A stretch of DNA of 64,000 nt from Phaeobacter piscinae (GTDB lineage: Bacteria > Pseudomonadota > Alphaproteobacteria > Rhodobacterales > Rhodobacteraceae), in contig NZ_CP010681.1 in NCBI RefSeq assembly GCF_002407245.1, positions 3,485,001-3,549,000 of the forward strand, given 5' to 3'. Positions within the stretch are counted from its first letter, which is position 1. Each line of letters opens with the position of its first letter. The notes below the pieces were generated by a model. It was not told the DNA's origin. It was given only the letters and a program-made list of their open reading frames with translations, and did no database searches. Of this stretch, positions 61,473-64,000 are shown one piece after another. The position numbers were made by a program, and so were the translations under genes.

Positions 61473-62516
61473 ATGGCACCTTTGCAACCGGGGATGGAAG
61501 CAGTCTTGAGCCTTTGGGAGTCTTATCGCATGCGGCTGCGGCGGAAACGTCGCATCCTGCGTGCCATGCGCAAGTCCCGCGAGCTGTCAGCGGTTCAGGA
61601 CCAGACGGATAATATCCGGCCGGGCGATATCCTGCTGGTAACCACCCTGCGCAATGAGCAGATCCGGTTGCCCTATTTTCTCGACTACTACCGTAAACTG
61701 GGCGTCAATCACTTCCTTATTGTCGACAACGGATCGGTGGACGGCGCGCGCGAGTATTTGCGCGGCATGCCGGATGTCTCTGTCTGGCACACTATGGCAA
61801 GCTACAAGCGCGCTGGATTCGGCATTGACTGGATGAACCATTTGAAACGACGCTATGCTCATGGCCATTGGGTTCTGGTGGTCGATCCGGATGAGCTGTT
61901 CATCTACCCTTTCTGCGACAGTCGACCCCTGCGCGCGCTGACGGACTGGCTGGACAGTTCGGCTATCCGCAGCTTCTCCGCGATGCTGATTGATGTTTAC
62001 CCCAAGGGTAAGCTGGATGCTGTGTCCTACCACGCCGGGCAGGATCCGCTGGAGATCGCCAATTGGTTCGATAGCGGCAATTACTCGTTCAAGCGCAATC
62101 CGACCTATGGCAACCTCTGGATACAAGGGGGTCCACGGGCGCGGGTGTTCTTTTCGGATCAACCGAAGAAGGCGCCAGCCTTGAACAAGATCCCGCTGGT
62201 AAAATGGGATCGGCGCTATACCTACGTCAGCTCGACCCATGCCCTGCTGCCGCGCGGCCTAAATCAGGTCTATGAGACCGACGGCGGTGAGAAGGCCAGC
62301 GGCGCGCTCTTGCACACCAAGTTTCTGCACACGTTTGTCTCCAAAGCTGAGGAAGAGATGCTGCGTGGGCAGCACTACGCCGGGTCTGCCGAATACAAAG
62401 CCTATGCTGAGGTCGCCGAAGATCAGCCCGAGCTTTGGTGCAAGTGGAGTGAGAAATATATCAACTGGCGCCAGCTGGAGATTCTGGGCCTGATGTCCAA
62501 GGGGAATTGGGCATGA
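61473..62516 (+). CDS. Glycosyltransferase family 2-like protein
   Basis: A 347-residue cytoplasmic or membrane-peripheral glycosyltransferase. A basic N-terminus is followed by LLVTTLRNEQIRLPYFLDYYRKLGVNHFLIVDNGS (in parts, about 52-85), and the metal-binding VVDPDELF is near residue 137. Such proteins add sugars to surface polysaccharide or LPS. The start is unsure: ATG 61473, ATG 61494 or TTG 61506 are all possible. It overlaps the next glycosyltransferase as ATGA. Confidence 0.85.
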   Translation: MAPLQPGMEAVLSLWESYRMRLRRKRRILRAMRKSRELSAVQDQTDNIRPGDILLVTTLRNEQIRLPYFLDYYRKLGVNHFLIVDNGSVDGAREYLRGMPDVSVWHTMASYKRAGFGIDWMNHLKRRYAHGHWVLVVDPDELFIYPFCDSRPLRALTDWLDSSAIRSFSAMLIDVYPKGKLDAVSYHAGQDPLEIANWFDSGNYSFKRNPTYGNLWIQGGPRARVFFSDQPKKAPALNKIPLVKWDRRYTYVSSTHALLPRGLNQVYETDGGEKASGALLHTKFLHTFVSKAEEEMLRGQHYAGSAEYKAYAEVAEDQPELWCKWSEKYINWRQLEILGLMSKGNWA

Positions 62517-64000
62517 GCGCTGTCGGAATCGTCATGCTGGTCCACACGGCGCTGGATCGTGCAGAACAGGTGGCCCGGCATTGGGTGGCAGGGGGGTGCC
62601 CTGTTGTTTTGCATGTCGACAGGAAGGTCCCACAGGCAACGTATGCGGCGTTCAAGGCTGCGTTCTCCGGTGACCCGATGGTGCGGTTTTCGCGCCGGCA
62701 TCGCTGCGAATGGGGCACTTGGGGAATTGTCGCGGCGTCGCAGTCTGCTTCGGAGCTACTGTTGGCCACATACCCATCAGTGCGACATGTTTTTCTGGCT
62801 TCCGGATCCTGCTTGCCGCTGCGGCCAATAGCAGATCTGGTCGACTATCTCGCCGCGCGACCGCGTACTGACTTTATCGAGAGCGCCACCACCGCTGATG
62901 TGCCGTGGATTGTCGGGGGGTTGGATGTCGAGCGTTTTACACTGCGCTTCCCCTTCTCATGGAAAAAACGGCGCTATCTCTTTGACAGATACGTCTCGCT
63001 GCAACGCAAATTGGGCATCCGGCGCAAGATCCCCGACGGGTTGGTCCCGCATATGGGCAGCCAGTGGTGGTGCCTGACGCGGCAGACCCTGTCGGCCATT
63101 TTGGAGGATCCGGACCGGCCACGGTATGACCGATATTTCCGCAAGGTCTGGATCCCGGATGAAAGTTACTACCAGACGCTTGCGCGGCTCTATTCCGGTA
63201 ATATCGAAAGCCGGTCCCTGACTCTGTCCAAGTTTGATTTTCAGGGCAAACCGCATAATTTCTACGATGATCATCTTCAGCTTTTGCGCCGCTCGGATTG
63301 TTTTGTTGCGCGCAAGATCTGGCCTCATGCGGACCGGCTTTATGCAACGTTTCTGGGGGATCGGCCGGATGTGATGAAGACCAGTGAACCCAATCCGGGC
63401 AAAATTGATCGGATTTTTGCTAAGGCGGTTGAGCGCCGGACCCGAGGACGTCCAGGATTGTATATGCAAAGCCGACTTCCCGCCAACGGGCTGGAAAATG
63501 GCATTACCTGCAATCCCTATTCGATGTTTCAGGGATTTTCTGAGCTGTTCGAGAATTTTGAGGAGTGGCTTACGCAGGTAACGGGCGCCAAGGTACACGG
63601 GCATCTGTTTGCACCTGATAGCGTTGAATTTGCCGATCGCCAGACGCTGATCAACGGCGGTCTCAGCGATAGTGCGAAGCTGCGTGATTACCATCCGAAG
63701 GGGTTTCTGACCAATCTGATCTGGAACACACGCGGGGAGAGACAGTGTTTTCAGTTTGGGCCACAGGACAATCAGGCCATCAACTGGCTGGTGGCGCGTG
63801 ATCCCAATGCGCAGGTCTCGGTGATTTCCGGCGCCTGGGCGGTGCCTCTGTTCCGGTCCAACAGAAATTTCGCTGACCTGCGACGCGAGGCGGCGCGATT
63901 GCAGCAGATTGAGGCCAAGCATATTGAGATCCTCCGCTCCAAATACGTGAAGGCGCGGGTGCGGATCTGGTCGATGGCGGAATTTGTCGAGTCGCCGATG
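62513..64000 (+). CDS. Core-2/I-branching GT14-type glycosyltransferase with C-terminal extension (3' end cut)
   Basis: 496 codons visible, with no stop before the window edge. The N-terminal part has GIVMLVHTALDRAEQV, ADSGSCLPL-like (here FLASGSCLPLRPI) and GSQWWCLTRQT, the beta-1,6-N-acetylglucosaminyltransferase (GT14) signature. From about residue 290 a second domain (LPANGLENGITCNPYSMF) looks like the DUF5927 extension found in Rhodobacteraceae. Acceptor unknown; cell-surface polysaccharide is likely. The start overlaps the previous stop. Confidence 0.85.
   Translation, partial: MSAVGIVMLVHTALDRAEQVARHWVAGGCPVVLHVDRKVPQATYAAFKAAFSGDPMVRFSRRHRCEWGTWGIVAASQSASELLLATYPSVRHVFLASGSCLPLRPIADLVDYLAARPRTDFIESATTADVPWIVGGLDVERFTLRFPFSWKKRRYLFDRYVSLQRKLGIRRKIPDGLVPHMGSQWWCLTRQTLSAILEDPDRPRYDRYFRKVWIPDESYYQTLARLYSGNIESRSLTLSKFDFQGKPHNFYDDHLQLLRRSDCFVARKIWPHADRLYATFLGDRPDVMKTSEPNPGKIDRIFAKAVERRTRGRPGLYMQSRLPANGLENGITCNPYSMFQGFSELFENFEEWLTQVTGAKVHGHLFAPDSVEFADRQTLINGGLSDSAKLRDYHPKGFLTNLIWNTRGERQCFQFGPQDNQAINWLVARDPNAQVSVISGAWAVPLFRSNRNFADLRREAARLQQIEAKHIEILRSKYVKARVRIWSMAEFVESPM

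Noticed and set aside
1..64000. CRISPR arrays, insertion sequences, prophage genes, rRNA
   Set aside because: No spaced direct repeats, transposase, integrase, phage structural genes or rRNA sequence were seen.

Overview
The window is a stretch of a Rhodobacteraceae chromosome, most likely from the Roseobacter group and Phaeobacter/Ruegeria-like. This rests on the high-GC codon use, the tsaE-amgK-murU-addB-addA order, the regB/senC-regA redox locus, a DmdB-type acyl-CoA ligase, and a flagellar cluster that includes flaF, flbT, a MotE-like protein and a short flagellin. No sequence search could be run, so family assignments come from recognised motifs, lengths and gene order.

Region 1 (1-13.2 kb). 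On the minus strand lies a tightly overlapping operon: tsaE (tRNA t6A), amgK and murU (muropeptide recycling), addB and addA (double-strand break repair); addA runs off the left edge. Upstream of it is a PAS protein without a kinase domain, with its own terminator and a perfect CtrA-type box in its promoter. Next come the redox sensor kinase regB (minus) and, divergently, senC and regA (plus).

Region 2 (13.2-28.3 kb) holds housekeeping and metabolic genes: an HD hydrolase, ahcY, a PRC-barrel exported protein, a DUF2853 protein, a structured non-coding stretch with a strong terminator, a run of minus-strand genes (DUF1761, EVE, YciI, gpsA, tsaD), then hemD with a mitofilin-like and a HemY-like membrane protein, tRNA-Thr(CGT), a GMC oxidoreductase and a DmdB-like acyl-CoA ligase.

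Region 3 (28.4-60.4 kb) is a nearly complete flagellar cluster. Plus strand: motB, flgE-flgK-flgL-flgI; fliL, a PflI-like protein, a MotE-like protein, motA, a large periplasmic repeat protein, a SltF-like transglycosylase, flhA-fliR-flhB and a FliJ-like protein; fliI; fliK-flgD. Minus strand: fliF-fliH-fliN-fliP; flgB-flgC-fliE-fliQ-flgF-flgG-flgA-flgH-fliL2; fliC-flaF-flbT; flgJ-flgN. fliG and fliM are not in the window. TTAA-N7-TTAA-like CtrA boxes sit upstream of most of these transcription units, so the cluster is probably under CckA-ChpT-CtrA control.

Region 4 (60.5-64 kb) carries an APH-fold kinase-like protein and two glycosyltransferases. The last is a GT14/DUF5927-type enzyme that is cut by the right edge.
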